Shown here piece after piece: positions 1 to 7,745 of a DNA stretch of 19,401 nucleotides. Numbering within the stretch: the stretch's first letter is position 1; each line of letters opens with the position of its first letter. The translations under genes were made by a program, and so were the position numbers. Origin of the DNA: UBA4661 sp002405405 (GTDB taxonomy: Bacteria > Bacteroidota > Ignavibacteria > Kapaibacteriales > UBA4661); assembly GCA_036847245.1 (NCBI GenBank), contig DAIUAL010000038.1, positions 1-19,401 of the forward strand. The letters run 5' to 3'. The notes under the pieces were generated by a model. That model ran no database searches. It saw only the letters and a program-made list of their open reading frames with translations, and was not told the DNA's origin.

Positions 1-1
1 A

Positions 2-349
2 GAGATTATTTTCTCCTTTTTATTTTTTTTAGCATGTTCTTATCTCGTATCCGTCATTGTTGTCATAGATCCCGATATCCTTTTTAGCGAACGCTTCCGC
101 ACCTCTACTGCGCCATCACTCTTCGATCTTATTTTCTGCGATCCGCCCTATAAACTTCTTCTTGCTAACAGTATTGTCAGTGGCATTATTCGTGGTAATT
201 TACTCCGCCCCGGAGGCATCGTCGTTGTAGAGCATAGTACTTTTGAATCAATTATGCGCCCTCCGATGTGGCAACATATTGCAGTACGCCATTTTGGGGA
301 AACTTGCATCGACTTTTTTATGTTGTCGACAAATAATGCTGATGAATAG
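2..349 (+). CDS. rsmD: RsmD-like 16S rRNA (guanine-N2)-methyltransferase, C-terminal part (5' end outside window)
   Basis: The frame is open from the window edge to a TAG stop, so the N-terminal part is missing. RsmD methylates one guanine (G966 in E. coli) of 16S rRNA during 30S assembly, using S-adenosylmethionine. Seen here: the segment FDLIFCDPPYK, which carries the DPPY motif IV of N2-guanine methyltransferases, followed by LLRPGGIVVVEHS, typical of the strand after motif IV in RsmD. The C-terminal tail of about 70 residues after DPPY is a normal length. The stretch before the motif (codons 1-20) is very hydrophobic and does not resemble the usual charged RsmD sequence, so a frameshift or divergence near the poly-T tract at 19-31 is possible. 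The SAM-binding motif I lies outside the window. The alternative is another DPPY-type nucleic-acid methyltransferase. Confidence 0.72.
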   Translation, partial: EIIFSFLFFLACSYLVSVIVVIDPDILFSERFRTSTAPSLFDLIFCDPPYKLLLANSIVSGIIRGNLLRPGGIVVVEHSTFESIMRPPMWQHIAVRHFGETCIDFFMLSTNNADE

Positions 350-502
350 CCCAAAAACGCACGGGTGGCGTGGCAATGTCTAGAATAATGTTAACTGTAC
401 ACTTCAAGGGGTATGACGCAATCAGGGTAATAATTTTTCGTGCGCTACCTATTCATTTTTGAAATACAATGTCTTATACAATCTCTCGGAACAATAATCT
501 TT

Positions 503-1213
503 ATGAGTATATCGAATAAACCTCTGCTTGATGACGAACCTCTTGATGATGCAGATACACAAGTAGCAGACGGGCGGTCATCGAATATAAAACGTGGTTG
601 GATCTATATTCTTGCCTTTTTAGCAATGCTTCCTTTGACTGTCGGCGTCTTGACAATGGTATATCGTCAAATGCCCAAGCGGAGTGCTATCGTCAAAAAA
701 CGAAAAATACCCGCAACGAATGCTGTGTTTGTAACTGTCATGAGCCCGATTGATTCGACTCGTGCAAGCAACATTATTCAGACCATCACACAAGAAATCG
801 GTGCTGACTCTGCTTACACTAAAATGACCGTAGGTAGCACAGCAATCTATAAACAATGTACTTCGGTTGATGATTATCGGAATGTCTTGAAAGAAGGATT
901 ATTGTATTCAAAAGATAATGATCTGAAAAAACAAGCCGTGTTAATGTCTCATGTTGCCGGTGTAATTACCACTGATACACTGCCGACAAAACTGTACATT
1001 GTCGGTAAACTTGATGCCAATGAATATGAAAAAGTTCAACGTCGTCTGGAAATGATGGCTGGTGTCCTTCGCTCACGAAGTGACTTACTGGGCAAGGTAA
1101 GCGTTGTAACCTATATTCCCCATGCGCTTAACAAGCAAGAAGACTCTGTTCGTACACTCGTTATCGATCAGTTTCGGCGTATGCAAATTCCTGTCGAGGA
1201 GCGTTCGTACTAA
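503..1213 (+). CDS. Unrecognised protein with one membrane anchor
   Basis: I do not recognise this family. The protein is about 236 residues. An acidic N-terminal tail (rich in D and E, residues 8-20) is followed by one clear membrane segment at about residues 33-54 with Arg and Lys on both sides. A soluble C-terminal domain of about 160 residues follows, with alternating strand-like and helix-like stretches. There is no signal peptidase site, so it is probably a single-pass anchored protein. An in-frame GTG at 440 would add 21 residues, but ATG 503 gives a more typical start (MSISNKPLL) and I prefer it; neither has a good Shine-Dalgarno. The next gene starts 20 nt after the stop, so the two may be co-transcribed. 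No catalytic motif is visible, and its role is unknown. Confidence 0.72.
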   Translation: MSISNKPLLDDEPLDDADTQVADGRSSNIKRGWIYILAFLAMLPLTVGVLTMVYRQMPKRSAIVKKRKIPATNAVFVTVMSPIDSTRASNIIQTITQEIGADSAYTKMTVGSTAIYKQCTSVDDYRNVLKEGLLYSKDNDLKKQAVLMSHVAGVITTDTLPTKLYIVGKLDANEYEKVQRRLEMMAGVLRSRSDLLGKVSVVTYIPHALNKQEDSVRTLVIDQFRRMQIPVEERSY

Positions 1214-1233
1214 TTTTTCTCTCTGACGATACT

Positions 1234-2043
1234 ATGGTACATACACCCGCACTGACTGTTACGCTGTTGGGCACAGGAACATCGACCGGTGTACCAACTA
1301 TCGCCTGCTCGTGCGCAACATGTACTTCAACCGACATACGCGACAAACGCTTGCGTCCATCGATTATGGTACAGTCGTCAACAACAACGATTGTTGTCGA
1401 TACAACACCGGATTTTCGCCAGCAAATGCTCATGACTAATACCACCAAGCTTGATGCAGTATTGTACACCCATCATCATATCGACCATATTGCAGGTTTT
1501 GATGATATTCGGTGCTATAATTTTAAGCAAGAAAAAGCAATGCCTATTTACCTTATGCAAGAAACATTCGACAATCTTAAGCGTTCGTTTCTTTATGCTT
1601 TTGGCTATGCTACTCAAATTGGTGGCGGTATTCCACAAGTAGAGGTTCATATCATCGATGAGCAAACTTTTATGATAGGTGATATTCCTGTACAACCAAT
1701 TCCAATGCTTCATGGTAATTTGGCGGTGTTGGGTTTCCGTTTCGGCAATATCGCCTATTGTACCGATACCAACTACATCGGAGAGCATTCTTTACGTTTG
1801 CTGAGTGGTGTAGAAATTTTAATTCTCGATGCATTACGTTATGCTCCTCAGCATTCTACACATTACACAGTACCTGAAGCAATTGCAGTTGCCGAGCAAA
1901 TACAACCCCAAATAACATACTTTACCCATATTGCTCATAATCTTAAGCACAGCGACACGGAAGCGCAACTTCCCTCGCATATTCGACTTGCCTACGATGG
2001 CTTAACGCTTCACTTACCAAGTATTTCAGCACAAGCATCATGA
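1234..2043 (+). CDS. MBL-fold metallo-hydrolase, PhnP-like phosphodiesterase family
   Basis: A cytosolic metallo-beta-lactamase-fold hydrolase of 269 residues. Seen: the N-terminal LLGTGTSTGVP strand-loop; three cysteines at 25, 27 and 30 (CxCxxC), matching the structural zinc site of PhnP; the metal-binding HxHxDH as HHHIDH at 80-85; further candidate ligands His160, Asp178 (CTDTN) and His232 or His235 (THIAH); and a C-terminal LAYDGL typical of this branch. PhnP itself cleaves cyclic phosphodiesters such as 5-phosphoribosyl 1,2-cyclic phosphate. No phn genes are near, so the substrate here is not settled. Many bacteria carry such a homologue outside phosphonate operons. The gene overlaps crtZ by 4 nt, which implies translational coupling. 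The family call is firm; the substrate is unknown. Confidence 0.88.
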   Translation: MVHTPALTVTLLGTGTSTGVPTIACSCATCTSTDIRDKRLRPSIMVQSSTTTIVVDTTPDFRQQMLMTNTTKLDAVLYTHHHIDHIAGFDDIRCYNFKQEKAMPIYLMQETFDNLKRSFLYAFGYATQIGGGIPQVEVHIIDEQTFMIGDIPVQPIPMLHGNLAVLGFRFGNIAYCTDTNYIGEHSLRLLSGVEILILDALRYAPQHSTHYTVPEAIAVAEQIQPQITYFTHIAHNLKHSDTEAQLPSHIRLAYDGLTLHLPSISAQAS

Positions 2044-2522
2044 TGACATTCACGACTTTTCTTTCTGCCTGCGCTCTTATTATTCTTGGTTTCGTCCTTA
2101 TGGAATGCTTTGTTTATGGATTTCACAAATACATCATGCATGGAATATTGTGGAAAATTCATCAAACACATCACAAAAAAGGCAAAGGTTGGTTTGAGCT
2201 CAACGATGTCTTTCTTGTGTTTTTTGCTTCGCTGGGCATTGGACTAATTTTTTCGGGATTGTCCTCTTTAGATGCACGTTTATGGTTGGGTTGCGGTGTA
2301 TCGATATATGGCATGACGAATTTTTTCTTTCATGATATTGTCATTCACCGCAGAATGCGCTGGACATACTCGATTCGCAATCGATACGTACAAGGTTTGA
2401 TCCGCGCCCATCACGCGCACCATAAGCATATCGATAATACGGAAGGTGAAGAATATGGCTTATTGGTATTTAACCCCAAGCATATCCCTGCCCGCGTATC
2501 ATCATCGCAGATACCGGAGTAA
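2040..2522 (+). CDS. crtZ: Beta-carotene hydroxylase, CrtZ type (fatty acid hydroxylase superfamily)
   Basis: A di-iron membrane oxygenase of 160 residues, the usual CrtZ size. It hydroxylates beta-ionone rings, turning beta-carotene into zeaxanthin, in the cytoplasmic membrane. Seen: the full histidine-box set, with His29 and His34 (HKYIMH), HQTHH at 41-45, HDIVIH at 98-103 and HHAHHKH at 124-130. Hydrophobic segments lie at about residues 6-24, 55-72 and 80-97. The start ATG sits in an ATGATG overlapping the TGA of the MBL gene, so translation is probably coupled. No other carotenoid gene is in the window, so the rest of the pathway must lie elsewhere. The alternative is a related sterol or fatty-acid hydroxylase, but the short length and box spacing favour CrtZ. 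Confidence 0.87.
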   Translation: MMTFTTFLSACALIILGFVLMECFVYGFHKYIMHGILWKIHQTHHKKGKGWFELNDVFLVFFASLGIGLIFSGLSSLDARLWLGCGVSIYGMTNFFFHDIVIHRRMRWTYSIRNRYVQGLIRAHHAHHKHIDNTEGEEYGLLVFNPKHIPARVSSSQIPE

Positions 2523-2572
2523 AAGTACACATTCAAACAAAAAATTCACGATACTTGTACACCGAAAGCATT

Positions 2573-2594
2573 GATTGTATCATGGATTGTATCA
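2573..2594 (+). repeat. Tandem 10-bp repeat next to the fliJ promoter
   Basis: GATTGTATCA occurs twice, at 2573-2582 and 2585-2594, with a 12-bp period. The second copy runs into the -35 element of the sigma-28 promoter. The core GATTGTATC also appears at 7687-7695 inside the spacer of the second sigma-28 promoter. This could be a regulator site or chance. Confidence 0.5.
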
Positions 2595-2618
2595 AGTTTT
2601 TGGTGAAGTTGCCGATAC
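2592..2618 (+). promoter_or_regulatory. Sigma-28 (FliA) type promoter of the fliJ operon
   Basis: TCAAGTTT (2592-2599), an 11-nt spacer, then GCCGATAC (2611-2618). The sigma-28 consensus is TAAAGTTT-N11-GCCGATAA, so this has one mismatch in each element and the exact spacing. It lies 66 nt before the fliJ start, in a 162-nt gap, pointing into the flagellar genes. No sigma factor gene is in the window. Confidence 0.8.
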
Positions 2619-2684
2619 AACTACGGAGAGTAGAGTTTTGGCGATTCTTTGAAGTTCGTGATCATTTCAATAATGCTTCAAGAC

Positions 2685-3125
2685 ATGGCTAAAAAATTTG
2701 CTTTTCGCTTACAGCCCGTGCTGGATATTCGCTCAACGGAGACAACGAATGCAAGAAATGCATTTGGTGTGACAGTACAGGCACGCACAAGGAAAGAAGA
2801 AGAGATTGCGCAAGCAGAAGATCACATTCGTTCTTTGATGGTTCAAGCAGGCAGTGCGCAACATGGCATGACCTCAGCGCAAGCCCTCGAAGCAGGTTGG
2901 TATCACATTCGAGCACTCAAGCATGATTTGAAAATCATGTATAACGAACTCGAAGAACTCCGTGCTGAAGAGGAACGTAAACGAGTTGATCTTGCTGCGG
3001 CGATGCAAAAAGAAAAAGCGTTAGAACGACTCAAGGAAAAACGTCTTGACGAGCATACCAAAGAAGCACTCCGTGAAGAGCAGAACTTCTTGGATGAATT
3101 GGCACAACGGCGAATAATTTCATAG
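2685..3125 (+). CDS. fliJ: Flagellar export chaperone FliJ
   Basis: A protein of 146 residues, the normal FliJ length. FliJ is the coiled-coil stalk of the flagellar type III export ATPase; it binds the FliI ring and FlhA and helps drive export. Seen: the N-terminal signature FAFRLQPVLDIR at residues 4-15, then an almost wholly alpha-helical, highly charged sequence (long Glu/Lys/Arg/Gln runs), consistent with an antiparallel coiled coil. I chose ATG 2685 because it puts MAKKFAFRLQ at the N-terminus as in the family; an ATG 12 nt earlier (2673) is possible. It is the first gene after the sigma-28 promoter, and motE follows after 11 nt. FliH and FliI, its usual partners, are not in the window. 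It ends with TAG, showing that TAG serves as a normal stop here. Confidence 0.86.
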   Translation: MAKKFAFRLQPVLDIRSTETTNARNAFGVTVQARTRKEEEIAQAEDHIRSLMVQAGSAQHGMTSAQALEAGWYHIRALKHDLKIMYNELEELRAEEERKRVDLAAAMQKEKALERLKEKRLDEHTKEALREEQNFLDELAQRRIIS

Positions 3126-3136
3126 AGCGGTGCAAT

Positions 3137-3709
3137 ATGACAGCAAAGCAACTGATTTTTATTCTTCTTACACTGACCCTGCTTTTCATAGCAGTGATTG
3201 GGATTTCGGTTTGGTTGTATAAATTCAAACCCGAAATCTTAGCATTCAAGCCTCGCGTGATTGTTGTAGATACGAACGCAGTTGAGCGGATTGATACTCT
3301 CGCTCTGAAACTCGACTCGACTATCAAAGTAGTCAATACCGTCAGTGGTCAGCGTGACTCTGCACAAATGACAATCAAATTGCGTAATGACTCTATCAGC
3401 CGCGTGAATATGCGTTTGGACAGTGCTCTGACTGCTGCCCGTCGCAATGAACAACTCAAAGAAGATGCTGAGCGCAATGCCGGTGTCCGTATTGACTCAC
3501 TTGCTGAAGCAAACTATCTGACATTTGCGAAAATTTATGATGATTCTCAGCCGCCGAATGTAGCGGCTATTTTGAAAAATGTTGATGATCGAGAAGCGGC
3601 GAAAATCTTGAAGTTAATGAAACGAAAGAATGCTGCGCGTGTGTTGGAATCGATGGATCCTGAACGCGCCGCCGTTATGCTCAGTCTTGGCGCACTCTCA
3701 GCACGATAG
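3137..3709 (+). CDS. MotE-like flagellar protein (YlxF position, MgtE N-domain)
   Basis: A 190-residue protein with a membrane anchor at about residues 6-27, an extracytoplasmic helical linker at about 60-125, and a C-terminal domain at about 127-185. That domain carries the MgtE intracellular N-domain repeats (for example AAAILKNVDDREAAKILKLM-like segments with DPERAA). This architecture is that of MotE, an accessory protein that stabilises the stator component MotC in rhizobia, and of YlxF, which sits between fliJ and fliK in Bacillus. The same gene order here supports the call. It begins 11 nt after fliJ, so it is in the same transcript. The exact role outside rhizobia is uncertain; stator or motor assembly is inferred. 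It ends with TAG. Confidence 0.78.
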   Translation: MTAKQLIFILLTLTLLFIAVIGISVWLYKFKPEILAFKPRVIVVDTNAVERIDTLALKLDSTIKVVNTVSGQRDSAQMTIKLRNDSISRVNMRLDSALTAARRNEQLKEDAERNAGVRIDSLAEANYLTFAKIYDDSQPPNVAAILKNVDDREAAKILKLMKRKNAARVLESMDPERAAVMLSLGALSAR

Positions 3710-3759
3710 CGTTGTTCGCTTTCGTCTGTTCTAACTCACATATCGTCTCGGGTACTATT

Positions 3760-3773
3760 CTGCAAGGACGCAG
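3760..3773 (+). promoter_or_regulatory. GGA-loop hairpin covering the fliK ribosome-binding site (possible CsrA site)
   Basis: CTGC-AAGGAC-GCAG: a 4-bp perfect stem holding AAGGAC in the loop. AAGGA (3764-3768) is the only Shine-Dalgarno candidate for fliK, 13 nt before its ATG. CsrA proteins bind GGA in hairpin loops and block ribosomes at such sites. The stem is short, so this is suggestive only. Confidence 0.42.
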
Positions 3774-3781
3774 CAACAACT

Positions 3782-6700
3782 ATGACGACTCCTCTCCTCT
3801 TCTCCCGCATTCCCGGTGGAGATAGCTCCGGTGGTATCGAACCACCTAAACGTTTCGAGCAATCTTCCCCCACAAGTGCATCAGATTTTCGGACAATGTT
3901 CCGAACTATGCTCTCGGGCTTGCCACGGTCTACCGGCTCGCCTCCACAGTTATCTTCTGAAGATGTTACTTCTGCCTCGATGACACAGTTGGCACTGTCT
4001 GATTTACTCAAAATCCGGCAAGGTTCCCCAGCACTTGGTTTTGCTTCCGTCAAAACTGTTGTTGTGAAATCAACAACATTGCATGATCAATCCCATGCAA
4101 TTGGAACGCAATCACTGACCGCAAATTCAGCACACAACCAGCAGAGTAATATTTCAAGTAGATATTCGACTGCCGAGAACGAACGACAAAGACCAATCGG
4201 GAATATGACATTGCCTGAGTTGGTGTCTTTAGCTATGCGCACTGCCAACATTCGTGGGAGCGAAGTATCGACTTTGCAGCGTTCTTCGACTGTCGTTCGG
4301 CAGACTGATACTATGACAGACGCATCTCGCGTACAAACCATAGCTGCTCGACAATCGAATGACAACGAAGCATCTACACAAGCACTGACTGAGAATGATA
4401 CAACAAAACGAACGAGCGATAAAGCATTCTCCAACAATCTCGACTGTGTGACTGAAAAATCTGCATCGCCAGAGCGAATTGTCATACGCACGAGATCTGT
4501 GAACAGCAATGAGACAACCGTGCGATCTCCTTTCGATAAAGAAGAAGACGCCTTTGAGAAGTCAAATATCCCCTCGCTCGAAGATTTCATGGTCATGCTC
4601 GGCACGCAGATACTGGAGCCGGTCTTAGTACAACACAAAACAGTGCACTATCGTGAAGAAGGAACTTTAACACTTGATACCGTATCGGCAGCATCCCCTG
4701 ACATAGGAGAGATACAGACTGCACTTGATGCAATAAAGATTACTCTTCAACAACCTTTTGATCAGTTCAATACAGCACTGGCAGGACTGTTTTCTACCGT
4801 TAGCTCCATTCAAACACAATTAGCTCAACAATCACAAGGGCAAGCTACCGACCAACAACAAGCTGTTTTGCAAGCACTGCCCGATGGTACTTTATCGCTT
4901 CTCATTCCTATAAATGAGCAAAACATGCAGACTACTGTGACAAGCGATCAAACACAGGCATGGCAACAGCTTGCAGGTCAGTCGCTTGATGCAGTCAATA
5001 CCGCTCTTGCGGCACTTCAACAGAGTATTGCAACACAAGTATCAGTCCTCCCGGAAACTATCCGTACAGTGTTGCAAACCGATACCAATATCTCAACTTC
5101 GAGTATACCTTTCGGTAAGCCTCTCTCGACTCCGACTAACGACGCATCTCTGCAAGGGATAAAATCAGCATCAACAGTAGGTGATGATCTTCTGCACGCT
5201 GTACTTCAGATTGCTCTGCAAAACATGGCTACCATGGATACACGTGATCAGAATAGTGACACTGCAAATACGCAAATACAAGACTTTGCTCCGCCTCGCA
5301 TTACGGAGATTGCTCTGCAAGTAGATGTCGATACCGTTTCTTCTGTGTCAAACAACCCCTTACCTGCAAACAACTCTTCATCGCTTTCTGCCGAAAATTT
5401 GCCGACGATTGGTGATATTCTGACACTCGTACAACAATTTTCGGCACATGATAGCGATACTATCAATGCCGGCAACAGCCGAGACCTCCAGCCCTCTGCA
5501 CTCAAAATTTTACTTGCAACCGCGCAGAGTACTTCACTCGAGTCTCCTCTGAAACAAGTAGGTTTTGAAACAAGAGGTAGTGTGGCGGTGAATATTCAAC
5601 AATCACAGAATGCAACTGATCTCTTGGCGAATACTCTCCAGAGTGCGACTACAAGCAATGCCCAGTTGATTGGAATATCTACCGGATTGCCAGTCATTGA
5701 TTCCACTGCCGAAGCGTCTTTACCAGCAACGAGTGCATTGAATTCTCTCAACCTACCTTCGGTCGATTCAGCGTCGCCGTCATTATCTTCTGCCAATCAG
5801 GTGCCGATTGCTCCTTCGGCAGATATGACTGCTCGCATTATTGCACCGAATGTGCCAACAGCTCCATCCCAAGCGGGCTCTACGGCGTTTTCTTCACATA
5901 AAAAAGAAAACTCGCTTTTGGTTGGCAATCTGATTTCGGCAAGTCCCGGTATCGCTTCGACAGAAAATACACGGATTTCCCCGACCAGTTCGGCAGACTC
6001 GCAGGCAGGATTACAGCAGAGTAAAACACCTCACAATCCTTCGCTGCCATCCATATCAACAGTACCTACGGAAGCAACGCCCGCTCCGTTCGACCCTCAT
6101 TCGGTAGCACATGGAACAAATGAGCAAAGTATACCAACCGAAGAATCAATTGGCACAAAGTTTGAAACCATAGATCCAAAGCAATCTGCGCAAAGCATGA
6201 AACTCCCAACAGAGTTGATAGCAAAGGCAAATGTCCCTTTGACCCAGGTGTTTAAGGATATTACTCCGCGTGACATCCCTCGAACGATCATGCAAGCATT
6301 TCGCGGATTTGTGCCGATGGCAGGTGGTGTAGGTGGAGCGATTCAGCTACAACTGAACCCCGAGCATCTTGGTGGTGTCATGGTGCAGGTCTTCGTCAAA
6401 AACATGTCTGCCTCGATTAATATCGAAACAGATTCCGCTGATGCACAACGTGCAGTTGAGGCGCAAATTGCCTCCTTGAAAGATCGATTGACAGCACAAG
6501 GCTTAAAAGTCGAAACGGTTGAAGTGAATACACGCACGCAAAATGACCCGACAAGTCTTGATATGAATAGACAAGGTGAATCTTCGCATGCACAACGCGA
6601 TGAACGCCAATCTCGACAAACTTTTGTCGAATCTTTCCGTCATCGATTGGACGCACAACAGACAATGCGACCAAATGCTGACACCGAGGAAGCACTGACT

Positions 6701-6790
6701 GCACGTGATTTAGTCCGCAGAATGAAAGCCGGGCAGTCTGCTACAAGCGGTGTTGATAGCGTACAACGCAATTTTGAAAAGTATGCCTAA
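3782..6790 (+). CDS. fliK: Flagellar hook-length control protein FliK (very long form)
   Basis: FliK is exported through the flagellar type III system, acts as a ruler for the hook, and on contact with FlhB switches export from rod/hook to filament proteins. Seen: a C-terminal Flg_hook domain at about residues 835-930, with LQLNPEHLGGVMVQVFV and the following amphipathic helix and strand (LKDRLTAQGLKVETVEV). About 830 residues of low-complexity sequence rich in Ser, Thr, Gln, Asn and Ala precede it, as expected for an unfolded ruler region. At 1002 residues it is more than twice the length of the enteric protein (about 400), suggesting a long hook or an inserted disordered region. It is a single intact frame, 72 nt after motE. 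A hairpin covers its ribosome-binding site. Its partner FlgE is downstream. Confidence 0.92.
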   Translation: MTTPLLFSRIPGGDSSGGIEPPKRFEQSSPTSASDFRTMFRTMLSGLPRSTGSPPQLSSEDVTSASMTQLALSDLLKIRQGSPALGFASVKTVVVKSTTLHDQSHAIGTQSLTANSAHNQQSNISSRYSTAENERQRPIGNMTLPELVSLAMRTANIRGSEVSTLQRSSTVVRQTDTMTDASRVQTIAARQSNDNEASTQALTENDTTKRTSDKAFSNNLDCVTEKSASPERIVIRTRSVNSNETTVRSPFDKEEDAFEKSNIPSLEDFMVMLGTQILEPVLVQHKTVHYREEGTLTLDTVSAASPDIGEIQTALDAIKITLQQPFDQFNTALAGLFSTVSSIQTQLAQQSQGQATDQQQAVLQALPDGTLSLLIPINEQNMQTTVTSDQTQAWQQLAGQSLDAVNTALAALQQSIATQVSVLPETIRTVLQTDTNISTSSIPFGKPLSTPTNDASLQGIKSASTVGDDLLHAVLQIALQNMATMDTRDQNSDTANTQIQDFAPPRITEIALQVDVDTVSSVSNNPLPANNSSSLSAENLPTIGDILTLVQQFSAHDSDTINAGNSRDLQPSALKILLATAQSTSLESPLKQVGFETRGSVAVNIQQSQNATDLLANTLQSATTSNAQLIGISTGLPVIDSTAEASLPATSALNSLNLPSVDSASPSLSSANQVPIAPSADMTARIIAPNVPTAPSQAGSTAFSSHKKENSLLVGNLISASPGIASTENTRISPTSSADSQAGLQQSKTPHNPSLPSISTVPTEATPAPFDPHSVAHGTNEQSIPTEESIGTKFETIDPKQSAQSMKLPTELIAKANVPLTQVFKDITPRDIPRTIMQAFRGFVPMAGGVGGAIQLQLNPEHLGGVMVQVFVKNMSASINIETDSADAQRAVEAQIASLKDRLTAQGLKVETVEVNTRTQNDPTSLDMNRQGESSHAQRDERQSRQTFVESFRHRLDAQQTMRPNADTEEALTARDLVRRMKAGQSATSGVDSVQRNFEKYA

Positions 6791-6855
6791 TCAGCATTAT
6801 CCGATGATATCCATTGTGGAGTGAACTCTCCTACGATGATAATGGCAAGAGCACA

Positions 6856-6873
6856 AGCATGATGGAACATGCT
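6856..6873 (+). promoter_or_regulatory. GGA-loop hairpin in the flgD leader (possible CsrA site)
   Basis: AGCATG-ATGGAA-CATGCT: a perfect 6-bp stem with loop AUGGAA. The loop is identical to that of the hairpin at 8922-8941. It lies 37 nt before the preferred flgD start (6911) and contains the alternative start at 6869 in its 3' arm, so either way it is placed to affect flgD translation. Confidence 0.45.
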
Positions 6874-6910
6874 CTCTTTCGTGAAGTACATCTTATCACA
6901 AAACACTTGT

Positions 6911-7633
6911 ATGGATACACAATCAGTTTTCAGTAACGCTGCGATTTTCAACAATCAGTCGGCACAACAAATTGCCAACGCGCAATCTGCCGCACTTGGC
7001 AAAAGTAAAACCAAGAATAACGAAGTTAGTCGTGATCAGTTCTTGCAACTTTTGACCATGCAATTGAAGTCCCAAAATCCGCTCAAGCCGCAAGAAAATC
7101 AAGAATTTGCTTCGCAGTTAGCGCAGTTCTCACAACTCGAGCAATTGCAAAAAGTAAGCACGTCGGTTGATAAACAGACCAAATCTTCGGCAGAATTAGC
7201 GCAAACACTTATGAATCTTTCCTCAGCAGGAATGATCGGTAAAAGCGTTCGTGCCGTATCGTCTAACGTTCAATATGATGGTACGAATGCACAAACACTT
7301 GGTTTTAACCTACCGGTAGGTGCAATGAGCACATCACTTGAAGTACTTGACAGTAAAGGTGGAGTTGTTCGTAAATGGCAGTCTTCCTATCTCCCACAAG
7401 GAGATCACCGTATTACATGGGATGGTAAAGATCAAAATGGCAATGCTATGCCTCCGGGTCGTTATACTCTGCGTCTTGCGGCAAAAGATAAAAATGATGT
7501 CAAAATTGATGCACAGACTTTTACCGTTGGTCGTGTAACAGGTGTTCGACTCTCTACAAGCACTGGCGAGCCAAACTTGATTGTCAATGGCGCAGAAGTT
7601 TCTTTCACAGGTGTTCGTGACATTCAAGAATAA
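6911..7633 (+). CDS. flgD: Flagellar hook assembly (hook-capping) protein FlgD
   Basis: FlgD is the scaffold cap at the tip of the growing hook that guides FlgE subunits into place outside the cell. Of 240 residues, the N-terminal part holds the hook-capping signature at about residues 40-85: SRDQFLQLLTMQLKSQNPL, then the ASQLAQFSQLEQL stretch. The C-terminal half is the FlgD beta-sandwich region, with GGVVRKW and ITWDGKDQNGNAMPPGRY, the classic FlgD Ig-like sequence. I chose ATG 6911 (MDTQSVFSN) because the family starts this way; ATG 6869 would add 14 residues of unlikely sequence. Neither has a clear Shine-Dalgarno. It follows fliK by 120 nt, a gap that holds a GGA-loop hairpin. The gene is intact. 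Confidence 0.93.
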   Translation: MDTQSVFSNAAIFNNQSAQQIANAQSAALGKSKTKNNEVSRDQFLQLLTMQLKSQNPLKPQENQEFASQLAQFSQLEQLQKVSTSVDKQTKSSAELAQTLMNLSSAGMIGKSVRAVSSNVQYDGTNAQTLGFNLPVGAMSTSLEVLDSKGGVVRKWQSSYLPQGDHRITWDGKDQNGNAMPPGRYTLRLAAKDKNDVKIDAQTFTVGRVTGVRLSTSTGEPNLIVNGAEVSFTGVRDIQE

Positions 7634-7674
7634 GGTGTATTCGGGATACGAAAAAAACAATGTGAATTTTCTTC

Positions 7675-7701
7675 TCAAGTTTTCTCGATTGTATCCGATA
7701 C
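7675..7701 (+). promoter_or_regulatory. Second sigma-28 (FliA) type promoter
   Basis: TCAAGTTT (7675-7682), an 11-nt spacer, then TCCGATAC (7694-7701). The -35 is identical to that at 2592 and the -10 differs from it by one base. It lies 55 nt before the next start codon, giving a leader of roughly 45-50 nt with a strong Shine-Dalgarno. It would drive the TIGR02530-type gene and possibly the following non-coding region and flgE. Confidence 0.75.
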
Positions 7702-7745
7702 ACATTCAACAAGACTCTTTTTCGTTCTTTTTCGTACTAAATAAC

